Origin: Acidobacteriota bacterium
GTDB taxonomy: Bacteria; Acidobacteriota; Terriglobia; Terriglobales; Acidobacteriaceae
Length of the DNA stretch: 41,249 nucleotides
Reading direction: 5' to 3'
NCBI GenBank assembly: GCA_003225535.1
Contig: QIAL01000362.1
Span: forward strand, 1 to 41,249
The translations under genes were made by a program, and so were the position numbers. Of this stretch, positions 8,172 to 17,043 are shown one piece after another (position 1 is the stretch's first letter; each line of letters begins with the position of its first letter). Under the pieces are notes generated by a model. It saw only the letters and a program-made list of their open reading frames with translations, did no database searches and was not told the origin of the DNA.

Positions 8172-9017
8172 TTAGGGAGCAGTGTGCGCCAGTTCCAGCG
8201 CCTTCTTCACCGCCAGCAATTCCTTCAATACTCCCCGCAGTTTGGTCGACTCCAGCGCGTTCGCTCCATCCGACTTCGCTTCTTTCGGATTGTCGTGCAC
8301 TTCCATGAACACGCCATCCACCCCAGCCGCTACTGCCGCCCTCGACAGTACCGGGATAAACTCCGGCTGTCCCCCACTCACCGCCGGCCCTTTGTCGTCC
8401 GCTTGCGAAGACGGCAACTGCACTGAGTGCGTCGCATCGAAAACGACCGGCGCAAACTTCCGCATGATCGGCAGCGATCGCATATCAACGACCAGGTTGT
8501 TATAGCCAAAGCTCGCCCCGCGCTCGGTTAGAAACACCTGCGCATTCCCCGCCTCGCGGCACTTCTCCACCGCATGCCGCATATCCCATGGAGCCACGAA
8601 CTGCCCCTTCTTGATGTTGACCACGCGCCCGCTTAACGCCGCTGCTACCACAAGGTCCGTCTGCCGACTGAGGAATGCGGGAACCTGTAGCACATCGACG
8701 ACTTCCGCGACCTTCGCAACATCGGCCGTCTCATGCACATCGGTCAACACCGGCAGGTCCAACTCGTTCTTGATCTTCTTCAGAATCCGCAGACCTTCCT
8801 TCAACCCGGGTCCCCGAAAGCTGCGAATCGACGTTCGGTTTGCCTTGTCGTAACTCGCTTTGAAGATGAATGGAAAATCGAGCGACTTCGTCACTCCTTT
8901 GATGATTTCCGCCATCCGGATCGCGTGCTCTTCGCTCTCAATCACGCACGGTCCAGCGATCAAAAACAGATCACCAGACCCGATATGGATATCGCCGACT
9001 TGGAAGGAAGTTGTCAT
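8172..9017 (-). CDS. kdsA: 3-deoxy-D-manno-octulosonate 8-phosphate synthase, metal-dependent class
   Basis: Condenses phosphoenolpyruvate with arabinose 5-phosphate to give KDO-8-phosphate for lipopolysaccharide inner core synthesis in the cytosol. All family blocks are present over 281 residues: [78 protein letters not shown] and the C-terminal [11 protein letters not shown]. The first active-site block reads AGPCVIESE. The Cys (residue 24) occupies the position that is Asn in the metal-independent enterobacterial enzyme, which places this protein in the metal-dependent class like Aquifex KdsA. It lies 76 bp downstream of pyrG on the same strand, a common pairing, and implies a Gram-negative envelope. 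Confidence 0.95.
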   Translation of the reverse strand: MTTSFQVGDIHIGSGDLFLIAGPCVIESEEHAIRMAEIIKGVTKSLDFPFIFKASYDKANRTSIRSFRGPGLKEGLRILKKIKNELDLPVLTDVHETADVAKVAEVVDVLQVPAFLSRQTDLVVAAALSGRVVNIKKGQFVAPWDMRHAVEKCREAGNAQVFLTERGASFGYNNLVVDMRSLPIMRKFAPVVFDATHSVQLPSSQADDKGPAVSGGQPEFIPVLSRAAVAAGVDGVFMEVHDNPKEAKSDGANALESTKLRGVLKELLAVKKALELAHTAP

Positions 9018-9093
9018 CCCAAAAATCTAAGGACACGCAAGAACACGACGCCATGAAAAGCCTTCGTGTAACTTCGTGTCCTTCGTGGTTATT

Positions 9094-10630
9094 CTATCGC
9101 CCCGCGACTCGCTCCGGCCGGTGGAACATCTCCACCTCAACCGTTTCTTTCTCAGCTTTTCGCTTCTGCCCATATTCGTAAGCCGCTCCCACAAACGTCC
9201 GGAACAAAGGATGCGGCTCCAGCGGCTTCGACTTGAACTCCGGATGGAACTGGCACCCGATAAAGTGCGGATGATCCGGCAACTCGATCATCTCCACGTA
9301 AGTCCCGTCCGGCGTCGACCCTGAAATGCGCAGCCCGGCAGCCACCAACGGCTCCTCGTATTCGCGATTGAATTCGTACCGATGCCGGTGCCGCTCGCTG
9401 ATTTCGAGCACTCCATAGATCTTGTGCGCCAGGGTATTCGGCTCAATCTTGCAAGTCCAGGCGCCCAGCCGCATGGTTCCGCCCAACTCTTCCACTCCGC
9501 GCAACTCGCGCAACTTATAGATCACCCGATGCGGCGTCGCCGGATCAAACTCGCTTGAGTTCGCATCTTCCAGTCCAACCACATTCCGTGCGAACTCGAT
9601 GCACGCCGTCTGCATCCCCAGGCAAATTCCGAAATACGGAACTCTCTTCTCGCGCGCATCCTCGAGTTGCGCTTCGTAGCTCTTGTCGCCGGTCTCCAGT
9701 CCTTCCGCCTCAATCCAGTTCAGTTGTAGCTTCAGGTTGTGCGCCAAAGCGCCATGCACCAGCGCCTCCTTCAGCGACTTGTACGAATCTTCGTACTCCA
9801 CATACTTGCCAACGATCCCAATCGTCACCGTGTCCTTCGGGTTGTATACGCGGTGGACAATATCCTCCCACTTCGCGAGGTCGCGGTCCTTCGCTTCCAT
9901 GTGCAGATTCTTCAGCACCAGCGTGTCCACATTCTCATTCGCGAACACCAGCGGCACCTCGTACACCGACGCAACATCCTTCGCCGTGATCACTGCCTCT
10001 TCTGGAACGTTGCAGAACAGCGCGATCTTCGACTTCATCTCCTTTGCCAGGAAACGGTCGGTCCGGCAAAGCAAAATGTCCGGTTGAATTCCGATGCTCA
10101 ACAACTCCTTCACCGAGTGCTGCGTCGGCTTCGTCTTCAGTTCCTGCGCCGCGGCGATAAACGGCACCAGCGTCACATGCACAAACAAGGTATGCTCGCG
10201 CCCCAACTCCTGCCGCATCTGCCGGATCGCTTCCATAAATGGCAACGACTCGATGTCGCCCACCGTCCCGCCAATCTCCACAATCGCGATATCGACTTCC
10301 TGCGCCACCTTCTTCATTGCGGCCTTGATCTCATTGGTGACGTGCGGAATCACCTGCACCGTCTTTCCCAGATAATCTCCGCGCCGCTCCTTGGCGATGA
10401 TCTGCTCGTAAATCCGCCCCGTCGTCCAATTGTTGTCGCGAGAAACTCTCGACTTCGCCGTGCTGAAACGGCGACATCGTCCCCGGATCCACATTCAGAT
10501 AAGGATCGAACTTCATCAGGTTGACCTTGATCCCGCGGCTCTCCAGCAGGCATCCGATCGAAGCCGCGGCAAGTCCCTTGCCGAGTGAAGACACTACTCC
10601 CCCAGTCACAAAGATGTACTTCGCTGGCAT
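9094..10630 (-). pseudogene. pyrG: CTP synthase with two internal deletions, one of them frameshifting
   Basis: CTP synthase makes CTP from UTP, ATP and glutamine. The N-terminus ([20 protein letters not shown] to [14 protein letters not shown]) is in one frame from 10630. The rest, from [12 protein letters not shown] onward, is in another frame down to 9094. The conserved block that joins them in the family (the DDGAETDLDLGHYERF region, about 22-25 residues, with Mg/UTP-binding acids) is missing at about 10447-10451. A second loss at about 9655-9664 is in frame: SYEAQLEDAREKRVPYFGICLGMQ runs directly, without the usual LVPGGFG-R-G-EGM segment that forms the oxyanion hole of the glutaminase. 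The nucleophile Cys in GICLGMQ and the His-x-Glu in CQFHPEF remain. Because pyrG is generally essential, an assembly artefact or a second copy elsewhere is likely. Confidence 0.88.
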
Positions 10631-10784
10631 CTCTTCCTCGCTTTAAATTGTTTTTGGAAAATTGTGCAGGTGGCGTGCACAATCAATTATGGCAGAAAAC
10701 CCCTGTGGAAGAAACGAAAGAAATCGTCCTTCGCAAGATTTTCCTTCGTGCCTCTTCGTTCCCTTTATGGTTATGTAGGATTTT

Positions 10785-10834
10785 TGTGGGGCAGCCGTCC
10801 TCGGCTGTCCGGTCGAGCGATGCTCGACGGCTGC
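10785..10834. repeat. Palindromic dispersed repeat, form B
   Basis: It starts TGTGGGGCAGCCGTCCTCGG and forms one hairpin (CAGCCG/CGGCTG). A second perfect hairpin follows, GTCGAG-CGATG-CTCGAC type. The same two-part plan with small changes recurs at 40782-40829 inside the lhr fragment. The first hairpin is shared with form A copies at 35371 and 36044. Confidence 0.75.
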
Positions 10835-10878
10835 TGCACCCGACCCTGCAAACTGTTTCGGTCTCACACCTCCCCGCG

Positions 10879-10908
10879 TTGACTATCTCTCCCTAAACGG
10901 CGAGAATA
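10879..10908 (+). promoter_or_regulatory. Candidate sigma-70 promoter for tRNA-Ala
   Basis: TTGACT at 10879-10884 and AGAATA at 10903-10908 are 18 bp apart and lie about 43 bp upstream of the tRNA 5' end. The -35 matches consensus at five of six positions; the -10 is weaker. Confidence 0.4.
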
Positions 10909-10950
10909 ATTGAGGTCACCAGCACCAAGACAGTAGTGTCCCCAAAATGT

Positions 10951-11026
10951 GGGCCTGTGGCGCAGCTGGGAGCGCGCTTCCATGGCATGGAAGAGGTCGT
11001 CGGTTCGATCCCGACCAGGTCCACCA
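10951..11026 (+). tRNA. tRNA-Ala (anticodon GGC)
   Basis: A standard 76-nt cloverleaf. The acceptor stem pairs GGGCCTG with CAGGTCC (one G-T pair). The D-arm contains GCGCAGCTGGGAGCGC. The anticodon stem CTTCC/GGAAG encloses ATGGCAT with anticodon GGC. The T-loop is GGTTCGATCCC, and the CCA at 11024-11026 is encoded. From the anticodon loop onward, the tRNA plus 13 downstream bases is exactly duplicated at 29299-29356, which marks this gene as the attachment site of a genomic island. The tRNA itself remains intact. Confidence 0.97.
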
Positions 11027-11039
11027 AATCCCTCAACAA
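10982..11039 (+). repeat. Left attachment repeat (attL) of the tRNA-Ala island
   Basis: A 58-bp direct repeat identical to 29299-29356. It covers the 3' half of tRNA-Ala from the anticodon loop through CCA, plus the flanking AAATCCCTCAACAA. Sequence diverges at once on both sides of both copies. Long tRNA-3'-end direct repeats bounding a segment with an integrase gene are the standard footprint of tyrosine-recombinase integration. Confidence 0.92.
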
Positions 11040-11040
11040 G

Positions 11041-11565
11041 TTAAACAGGGCGCGTGCTCACAGGGCGGGCATTTGTGTCATGGTTTGTGTCATAACCCGC
11101 CGCTTTGGTGCTCACGGCGAGGGCTTCCATCGCGGTTCGTTTCGCTTCCATCCGTTCGTGACTGTACCGCTCCAACAACGCACCGTTCTCTGCAAGCTGC
11201 GTGATGGCGCAATGCCGCAGATCGTGGAACCGGAAGCCCGGCAATCGCGCCTTTTTTGTTAGCGTCCTCCAGGCCGACCGCCAGCTATTCAGGTGCCGCG
11301 TGGGATCGAAGCCTGTGACGTTGTAATCAATCACTCTCTTGCCGGAGAAGGTGAACTTGGGAACAAAGGCCGCAAAGACGTCGTGTACCGGTTCGACCGG
11401 GCCGAAAGCCTCAGCGCTTCGGCGCAGCCTTGCCAGAACAGACACCGTCACGTCGGTCAGCGGTACAATCCGCTCGCCAGCAGCCGTTTTTGACTTGCGA
11501 ATCGTAAGGGTCTTTGCGAATAGGTCTACATCCGAGACGTTCCGGCAACCCAAAGCACATTGCAC
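11041..11565 (-). pseudogene. Tyrosine integrase remnant of the tRNA-Ala island
   Basis: A 174-residue C-terminal piece of a phage-type integrase. DLFAKTLTIRKSKTAAGERI and the HDLRHCAITQLAENG motif (catalytic HxxR) are recognisable, and LERYSHERMEAKRTAMEAL supplies the nucleophilic Tyr. The N-terminal DNA-binding part is absent. The box I arginine region appears lost upstream of CRNVSDVDL. Between ENGA and LLERYSH the usual box II segment of about 16 residues with the catalytic Gly-His is missing, in frame, at about 11179. The stop lies two bases outside attL, and the gene points at the tRNA, the expected orientation. It cannot be an active recombinase as read. Confidence 0.85.
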
Positions 11566-11693
11566 AACAGGAAAGACAGAACCACTGAGCGCAAAGAGGC
11601 TCGCATAGTCACCTCACCCCAAGGCAATTGAATGGATGGCGAATTATACGAGCGGGAGGACTAAAATCGACCAACTGCAACATTAAAGTTTGC

Positions 11694-13040
11694 TCAGAAT
11701 TGGAGTGACTCAGCGGATTGCAATGCGACATGAGGTCTGGCCAAGAACGTTGCCACAAGGCCGCAGGCGGCAGCGAAGGACAGCCACATTCCCGGGACCG
11801 CCTGGTTCCCAGTAACGTGAATAAGGTACGTGCTGATGGCAGGTGTGAAGCCACCGAAGATGGCAGTCGCGAGGCTGTAAGCGAGCGCAAAACCTGTTGT
11901 CCTCACGCTGGCCGGCATGATTTCGGTAAGAAAAACGACCATGGCGCCGTTGTAGCTGCCATAGATGAACGACAGCCACAGTTCGACCGCGAGCAATCTC
12001 GACAAAGATGGTTGGTCAACCAGCCACAACATCACAGGATAAGCGGTGACCAGCATGAGAATCGCGCAAATGAGAAGCAATGGCCGACGGCCTACCCTAT
12101 CGGAAAGCGCTCCCATGACAGGCAGCCAGAAAAGATTCGACGCGCCGACGCAGAGGGTGACGATCAGACTGTCGATGCTGGCCAAGTGAAGGATAGAGTT
12201 GCCGAACGTTGGTGTATAGGCGGTGATCATGTAGAACGACACCGTGGTCATCGTTACCAACATTACGCCGACAATCACGATCTGCCAGCTGGCAGTCAGC
12301 GAATGCAAAATTTCGGAAATGCTCGGCTTGTGCTTGCGGGCAACGAACTCGTCGGTCTCCTGGAGAGAACGTCTAAGCCGGAAAAGGAATGGGATGATCA
12401 CGCAACCAAGCAGCAACGGGACACGCCACCCCCACTGCATCATCTGTTGCGGCGGCAACGTGGAACTCAATACGACTCCGACGAGGGCAGCGAACATGAC
12501 GGCGACCTGTTGACTCGCGGATTGCCAGCTTACATAAAAGCCCTTGTGCCCCGGAGTGGCAATCTCGGACAAATAGACCGACACACCACCCAACTCCATT
12601 CCGGCTGAAAACCCCTGTAGCAGACGGCCAACAAGCACGAGGAGCGGAGCGATCAAGCCTATGGTCGCGTATCCCGGCATACACGCGATTGAGATGATGC
12701 CCACCGACATGAGGCTTAGCGTCAGAATGAGTCCGGCGCGGCGTCCATGACGATCGGTGTACGCGCCCAGAACGATGGCGCCGAGGGGCCGCATCAGAAA
12801 GCCCACCCCGAAGGTCATCAGCGACGACATTAAGGATACGAATGGATTCTGGCTGGGAAAGAATGCATTGCCTATTGCTGTGGCGTAATACCCGAAGACC
12901 ATGAAGTCGTACATCTCCAGGAAATTGCCGCTGGAGACACGTATCACAGACCAGATCTTTGCTTTCCGATCCTGCGGCGCGATCGCCGGTATTGACTCGG
13001 TCAATGCCGCCGGCTTGAGTGGTAGTAGCGATTCGCCCAT
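11694..13040 (-). CDS. MHS-family MFS symporter, citrate/tricarboxylate-proton type
   Basis: A 448-residue, 12-helix major facilitator of the metabolite:H+ symporter subfamily. Near the N-terminus, GNFLEMYDFMVFGYYATAIG, FLMRPLGAIVLGAYTDRHGR and GRLLQGFSAGMELGGVSVYL closely follow the pattern of the Klebsiella/plasmid citrate carriers CitA/CitH. SWQSASQQVAVM and SLIVTLCVGASNLFWLPVMG are also shared blocks. It should import citrate or a similar tri- or dicarboxylate with protons across the inner membrane. It begins 33 bp after the histidine kinase stop on the same strand, so RR, kinase and carrier look like one operon in which the two-component system may control uptake. No truncation is seen. 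Confidence 0.88.
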   Translation of the reverse strand: MGESLLPLKPAALTESIPAIAPQDRKAKIWSVIRVSSGNFLEMYDFMVFGYYATAIGNAFFPSQNPFVSLMSSLMTFGVGFLMRPLGAIVLGAYTDRHGRRAGLILTLSLMSVGIISIACMPGYATIGLIAPLLVLVGRLLQGFSAGMELGGVSVYLSEIATPGHKGFYVSWQSASQQVAVMFAALVGVVLSSTLPPQQMMQWGWRVPLLLGCVIIPFLFRLRRSLQETDEFVARKHKPSISEILHSLTASWQIVIVGVMLVTMTTVSFYMITAYTPTFGNSILHLASIDSLIVTLCVGASNLFWLPVMGALSDRVGRRPLLLICAILMLVTAYPVMLWLVDQPSLSRLLAVELWLSFIYGSYNGAMVVFLTEIMPASVRTTGFALAYSLATAIFGGFTPAISTYLIHVTGNQAVPGMWLSFAAACGLVATFLARPHVALQSAESLQF

Positions 13041-13073
13041 TGGATTCCCGGTTGGAACGGGTTGTGCTCACAC

Positions 13074-14519
13074 TCAAACCTGCCGAACCGCGGCGGGATC
13101 CACGTCCCTTGTAACCATGTCGAGTAGGGGGAGTTCGACACGGAAGCAACTGCCGCGGCCTTCACAGCTCGAGACTTTGACTTCAGCATTATGTGCAGCG
13201 CAGATCGCCTTGACGATGGAGAGACCCAGTCCCGCTCCGCCGTTGGCGCGCGAGCGGGCTTTGTCCGCGCGGTAAAAGCGCTCGAACACGTGAGGTAGAG
13301 CGTGAACTGGAATGCCAGGGCCGTTGTCGGAAACCTCGAAGACTGCGGCGTTTCCTTCTCTGCTGACACTGACATCGATCACACCACCTTCCTGGTTGTA
13401 TTTGATGGCGTTGTCGATGAGGTTGACGATTACTTGCTGCAAGCGAGTCCGGTCTCCTTCCACGTGGACGCTGATGGCCATGTGAGTACGAATCCGAATC
13501 GATTTTTCCTCTGCCAGCAACCTCATTTCGTCGGCCGTCGATGCAGCCAAGTCACCCAAGTCCAGGCGTGTCTTGTCCATCTTCACTTCGCCAGCATCCA
13601 GGCGCGAAATGGCCAGAAGGCTTTCGACGATCCGAGACATCCTGTGAGTCTCTTCCAGCGCGCTGCCAATCTGATCTCCCAACGCGGCATCCCGGCGCTG
13701 GTTCTGCGCGATACCTTCCAGTTCCAACTGGAGGATCGTCAAGGGCGTGCGCAACTCGTGAGAAGCATCGGCGGAAAAACGGTTGATGTGTTGAAACGCC
13801 TCGTCCAGTCTCTCGATCATGCGGTTCAGGGCAGTAGAGAGTCGCTCCAATTCGTCGCCGGTGCGGATCACCGGCAAACGCTCGCTCAGGTTCGAGGAAG
13901 TAATTCCTTCAGCCCTCCTAGTGATCTCATCCACCGGCGCCAGGGAACGCCTCATCAACCAATAACCGCCCGCAACCGCAAGTGAAACAACGAACGGCAT
14001 GTAGATCGCGAATATCCGCAGAAGCCCATGCAGCACAACTTCGACTTGGTTATAAGGGGCGCCACTTTCCACCAAGAATCGATTTCCGTTGGCCGTGGTA
14101 AGAGTTATCGAATCTATGAGTAACCGGTTTCCCGCCTCGAAGCGAATCTTTCTTGGACCATCCTTTTCGGTATCGGTTGGAAGAGGGATTCGCGAAGGAT
14201 CAAACATTCCGTCTTTGGGCTGGCCCGAAACGTAAACGATGCCCACGTCTTGGCGGACAACCCGAATGAAGCGTCCATTCACCTCTGGGGCATAAGCCTC
14301 GTTGATCTCGGTGGCCAGCCACAAGTTGTCTTTGGCAGACAGCTGGGAAAGCAGCTCTGTCCCGATCGTCTGGCACTCGGAAGCCAGCGTCCTTTGCAGA
14401 GTCCAGTCAAGATATCGCTCGAGGCCCAGATAAACGGAGACGCCAAAAACAATCAGTGCCCCGGCCAACAGTCCGGCATACCATGCGGTGATGCGAAAAC
14501 GGAGAGATCTTGTATTCAT
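13074..14519 (-). CDS. Membrane histidine kinase (HAMP-HisKA-HATPase_c)
   Basis: A 481-residue sensor kinase. TM1 spans about residues 12-33. A periplasmic domain of about 130 residues follows, then TM2 about 166-188 and a HAMP linker (RSLAPVDEITRRAEGI). The H-box FSADASHELRTPLTIL has phospho-accepting His254. The ATPase domain has the N-box VNLIDNAIKYN, G1 VSDNGPGIP and G2 GAGLGLSIVKAI. The layout resembles CusS/QseC-like kinases paired with OmpR-type regulators. Its start overlaps the stop of the regulator gene by four bases, implying translational coupling. The ligand is unknown; the adjacent citrate-type carrier suggests an organic acid, by inference only. Confidence 0.93.
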   Translation of the reverse strand: MNTRSLRFRITAWYAGLLAGALIVFGVSVYLGLERYLDWTLQRTLASECQTIGTELLSQLSAKDNLWLATEINEAYAPEVNGRFIRVVRQDVGIVYVSGQPKDGMFDPSRIPLPTDTEKDGPRKIRFEAGNRLLIDSITLTTANGNRFLVESGAPYNQVEVVLHGLLRIFAIYMPFVVSLAVAGGYWLMRRSLAPVDEITRRAEGITSSNLSERLPVIRTGDELERLSTALNRMIERLDEAFQHINRFSADASHELRTPLTILQLELEGIAQNQRRDAALGDQIGSALEETHRMSRIVESLLAISRLDAGEVKMDKTRLDLGDLAASTADEMRLLAEEKSIRIRTHMAISVHVEGDRTRLQQVIVNLIDNAIKYNQEGGVIDVSVSREGNAAVFEVSDNGPGIPVHALPHVFERFYRADKARSRANGGAGLGLSIVKAICAAHNAEVKVSSCEGRGSCFRVELPLLDMVTRDVDPAAVRQV

Positions 14520-15196
14520 GCATGCGCTCCGGGGCCGATGGTGTAGCCTACGCCACGCACCGTGCGAATCAGCTTCTGCTCGAATGGATCGTCGACCTTG
14601 TTCCGAAGATGTCGAACGTAAACATCCACGATATTCGTAATGCCATCAAAACTCTGGTCCCAGACGTGTTCGATGATCATGGTGCGCGAGAGAACCCGCC
14701 CTGCATTCGACATCAGATATTCCAGTAAAGCATATTCCTTTGCCGTTAAGTCGATCCGTTTGCCCGCTCGCTTCACCTGCTGTGACAAACGATCGAGTTC
14801 GAGATCGCCGACGCGTACCACGCTGCTACGAGTGACTGGCCCGCGCCGAAGCAGGGCCTTCACCCGAACCAGAAGTTCAGCAAACGCGAATGGCTTTGTC
14901 AGGTAGTCGTCGGCCCCGGCCTCAAAATTCCCCACTTTGTCAGCAACCGCATCGCGAGCGGTCAGGATCAGAACGGGGACCTCCACATTGTCCTTTCGAA
15001 TACTGCGAAGAACCTGGTTTCCATCCAGCATGGGCAACATGAGATCAAGAATCACCAGATCGTAGTGGTAGGTCGTAGCCAGATCGAGCCCCGACTTGCC
15101 GTCTCTGGCAACATCGACCGCAAATCGCTCCTCAGTCAAACCGCGGGCCACAAACGTGGATACCTTGGCCTCGTCTTCGACCAACAGAATGCGCAT
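14516..15196 (-). CDS. OmpR-family response regulator
   Basis: 226 residues. The receiver domain has acidic pocket VEDEA, phospho-acceptor Asp51 in LVILDLMLPMLDG, Thr in LILTARD and Lys in YLTKPF. A winged-helix DNA-binding domain follows (LTAKEYALLEYLMSNAGRVL, VDVYVRHLRNKVDD, IRTVRGVGY). GGAG precedes the ATG at good spacing. It is the first gene of the minus-strand RR-kinase-MHS transporter unit. The 171-bp space to the divergent amidohydrolase remnant at 15368 is the likely regulatory region and may contain its own operator. Confidence 0.95.
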   Translation of the reverse strand: MRILLVEDEAKVSTFVARGLTEERFAVDVARDGKSGLDLATTYHYDLVILDLMLPMLDGNQVLRSIRKDNVEVPVLILTARDAVADKVGNFEAGADDYLTKPFAFAELLVRVKALLRRGPVTRSSVVRVGDLELDRLSQQVKRAGKRIDLTAKEYALLEYLMSNAGRVLSRTMIIEHVWDQSFDGITNIVDVYVRHLRNKVDDPFEQKLIRTVRGVGYTIGPGAHA

Positions 15197-15367
15197 GGTT
15201 CTCCGGCCAGTAAGTATATTGCGGTTCGAGCTAAATCGTTAGAGAAGTCAGATGAAAACTTATTCAGAAAGGACATCTGTACGCCGGCCCAGCTCACGAT
15301 CCTGAATAACGTCTAATCCCATCTTCATGGGGTGTTAATGTAGACCCGCCACGATTGACATCCCGCC

Positions 15368-15583
15368 ATGCTGAAGAAATATAGTGCCGGTTTCCTTCTA
15401 CTGGTCTGCACGTTGGCTCTCGGTCAATCGACCCCAGCGCCTGATCAGTGGATTGCGATTCATGCCGGCCATCTGTTTGACGGAAGTGACAAGCTTGCGG
15501 CCGATCAGGTCATCTTGATCAAGGGAGACCGCATTCAAGAACGAACTGAAATGAGCGACTACATCCGATGCCAACCGATATGA
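15368..15583 (+). pseudogene. N-terminal remnant of a secreted amidohydrolase
   Basis: 71 codons. The N-terminus is a signal peptide (MLKKYSAGFLLLVCTLALGQ). WIAIHAGHLFDGSDKLAADQ and VILIKGDRI then match the first beta-sandwich strands of imidazolonepropionase-like metal-dependent amidohydrolases. After RIQ the similarity stops, and the frame ends at 15583 after an unrelated ERTEMSDYIR tail. No metal-binding HxH segment is present. The remnant overlaps the first codons of the MmgE/PrpD frame by 16 bases, which suggests that a deletion fused the remains of one gene to the start of the next. Confidence 0.6.
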
Positions 15584-17016
15584 GAAGGCGTGATTTCCTC
15601 AGAAACGCAGCCAGCGCGGGAGCCGCGTTAGGGGCTCTCGGTCTTTCCGGGCCGACTCATGCCAGCGCTATGACCGCTCAGGTATGCGCTGAGACAACCT
15701 TTCCGCAAGTTCAGAAGCTGACTGCCCATGTGTCTGAGTTTGTGGTCACCCTGAAGTTCGCCGACATACCTGCGGATTCACTCGAACTCGGCAAGAAGTC
15801 GATTCTGGATGGTCTGGGACTTGCCCTTAGTGGCTCGAAAGCCGAGACATGGGGACTCATCCAGCAGTATGTGAAATCTTTCGGGTTTTCCCCACGCGGT
15901 GGCGCGGCGGTGCTGGGATCCGCAATTCGGCTTCCGGCCCGCTTCGCCGCATTTGCCAATACTGTCTGTGTTCTTCCCGCAGCTCTGGCAACCGCGGAGG
16001 TCGCTGGAAGAAGCGGAAAAGATCTGCTGGTCGCCTACGAAGCCGGAGTGGAAGTGGAGTGCAAAATTGCTGAGGCAATCTCGCCACGCCATTATGAAGA
16101 TGGTTTCCATTCCACCGGTACATGCGGAGTTTTCGGTGGGACCGCGGCCTGCTCCAAGCTCAAAGGGTTGGACTCCGTTCACACCTCACGCGCTTTTGGG
16201 ATTGCTGCCAGCCATGCAGCTGGGCTGCGCGAGAACTTCGGCACTATGATGAAACCATTTCAGGCGGGTCACGCCACAGAATCGGGCGTTATTGCCGCGG
16301 ACTTCGCTGCAATAGGTTGGACCGCAGCCGAGCAGATTCTGGAAGCGCAACGTGGTTTTTTTCACGCCTATGGTGGCACGTACGATCCCGCCGTGATTAT
16401 CGAGCGACTGGGCAATCCCTGGACGTTTCAAAATCCAGGAGTCTCGATCAAGCCATTTCCTTCGGGTTCTCTGACTCATCCCGGCATGACCGAACTCTCG
16501 CGTTTGATTCAGGCGAACGCAATTCGAGCCGCCGATGTTGAACGCTTAGAGGTTGGCGCGAACAAGAACATGGAGAGCACACTACTGCATCACCATCCGA
16601 AGACAGGATTGCAGGCGAAGTTCAGTATGGAGTTCTGCATGGCGATTCTATTGCTTGACGGAAAAGCGGATCAGACGAAATACACCGACGCAGTGGTGAA
16701 CCGCGACAACGTACAAAAAATGATCGAGCGAGTTCGCTTCTATGTCGATCCCGAGGCCGAAAAGGCGGGATACGATAAGATGACGACCATCCTCAAGATT
16801 ACGCTGAAGGATGGGCGCACGATCTCCGGACGGGCTGACTTTGGCAAGGGAAGCCCAATCAATCCCATGAGCTACGATGAGGTCGCGGAGAAATTCCGCG
16901 GCTGCGCCGCGTTCGCGGAATGGCCGGCCGACAAGGCGAACCAGGTCATCGAAATGGTGCGAAAGCTCGAAGACGTTTCGGATGTCCGCGCGCTAACGGC
17001 ACTTTTGAGCAAATAG
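15568..17016 (+). CDS. MmgE/PrpD-family protein with a Tat signal and a missing catalytic segment
   Basis: A 482-residue member of the family that includes 2-methylcitrate dehydratase, cis-aconitate decarboxylase and iminodisuccinate epimerase. The N-terminus (MRRRDFLRNAASAGAALGAL, from the ATG at 15580; 15568 is an alternative start) is a twin-arginine signal, so export is predicted. Family blocks follow: SILDGLGLALSGS, GFHSTGTCGVFGG, RENFGTMMKPFQAGHATESG, VSIKPFPSGSLTHPG and KFSMEFCMAILLLDG. At 15960/15961 FAAFAN is joined directly to TVCVLPAALATAE. In relatives about 26-28 residues lie here, containing the conserved Asp-Asp-Thr and His of the active site. As read, the enzyme should be inactive. 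The tartrate-type dehydrogenase follows on the same strand. Confidence 0.85.
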   Translation: MPTDMRRRDFLRNAASAGAALGALGLSGPTHASAMTAQVCAETTFPQVQKLTAHVSEFVVTLKFADIPADSLELGKKSILDGLGLALSGSKAETWGLIQQYVKSFGFSPRGGAAVLGSAIRLPARFAAFANTVCVLPAALATAEVAGRSGKDLLVAYEAGVEVECKIAEAISPRHYEDGFHSTGTCGVFGGTAACSKLKGLDSVHTSRAFGIAASHAAGLRENFGTMMKPFQAGHATESGVIAADFAAIGWTAAEQILEAQRGFFHAYGGTYDPAVIIERLGNPWTFQNPGVSIKPFPSGSLTHPGMTELSRLIQANAIRAADVERLEVGANKNMESTLLHHHPKTGLQAKFSMEFCMAILLLDGKADQTKYTDAVVNRDNVQKMIERVRFYVDPEAEKAGYDKMTTILKITLKDGRTISGRADFGKGSPINPMSYDEVAEKFRGCAAFAEWPADKANQVIEMVRKLEDVSDVRALTALLSK

Positions 17017-17043
17017 GAATTATCGAGGAAGACTGTTGTGAAA

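Larger units (their letters stand above)
10631..10950. other. Intergenic region between pyrG and tRNA-Ala
   Basis: About 320 bases without a coding feature. It holds the upstream region of pyrG (minus strand), a palindromic repeat at 10785-10834, and a candidate promoter for the tRNA at 10879-10908. Short plus-strand open frames here have no recognisable protein character. Confidence 0.6.

Noticed and set aside
10440-10500. Programmed frameshift in pyrG
   Set aside because: The two frames do not meet at adjacent codons: a conserved block of over 20 residues is missing between them, which a ribosomal slip cannot restore.
9739-10524. Long plus-strand open frame opposite pyrG
   Set aside because: It is antisense to a clearly recognisable gene, has no domain pattern, and is rich in His/Arg/Leu as expected from a shadow frame of GC-rich DNA.
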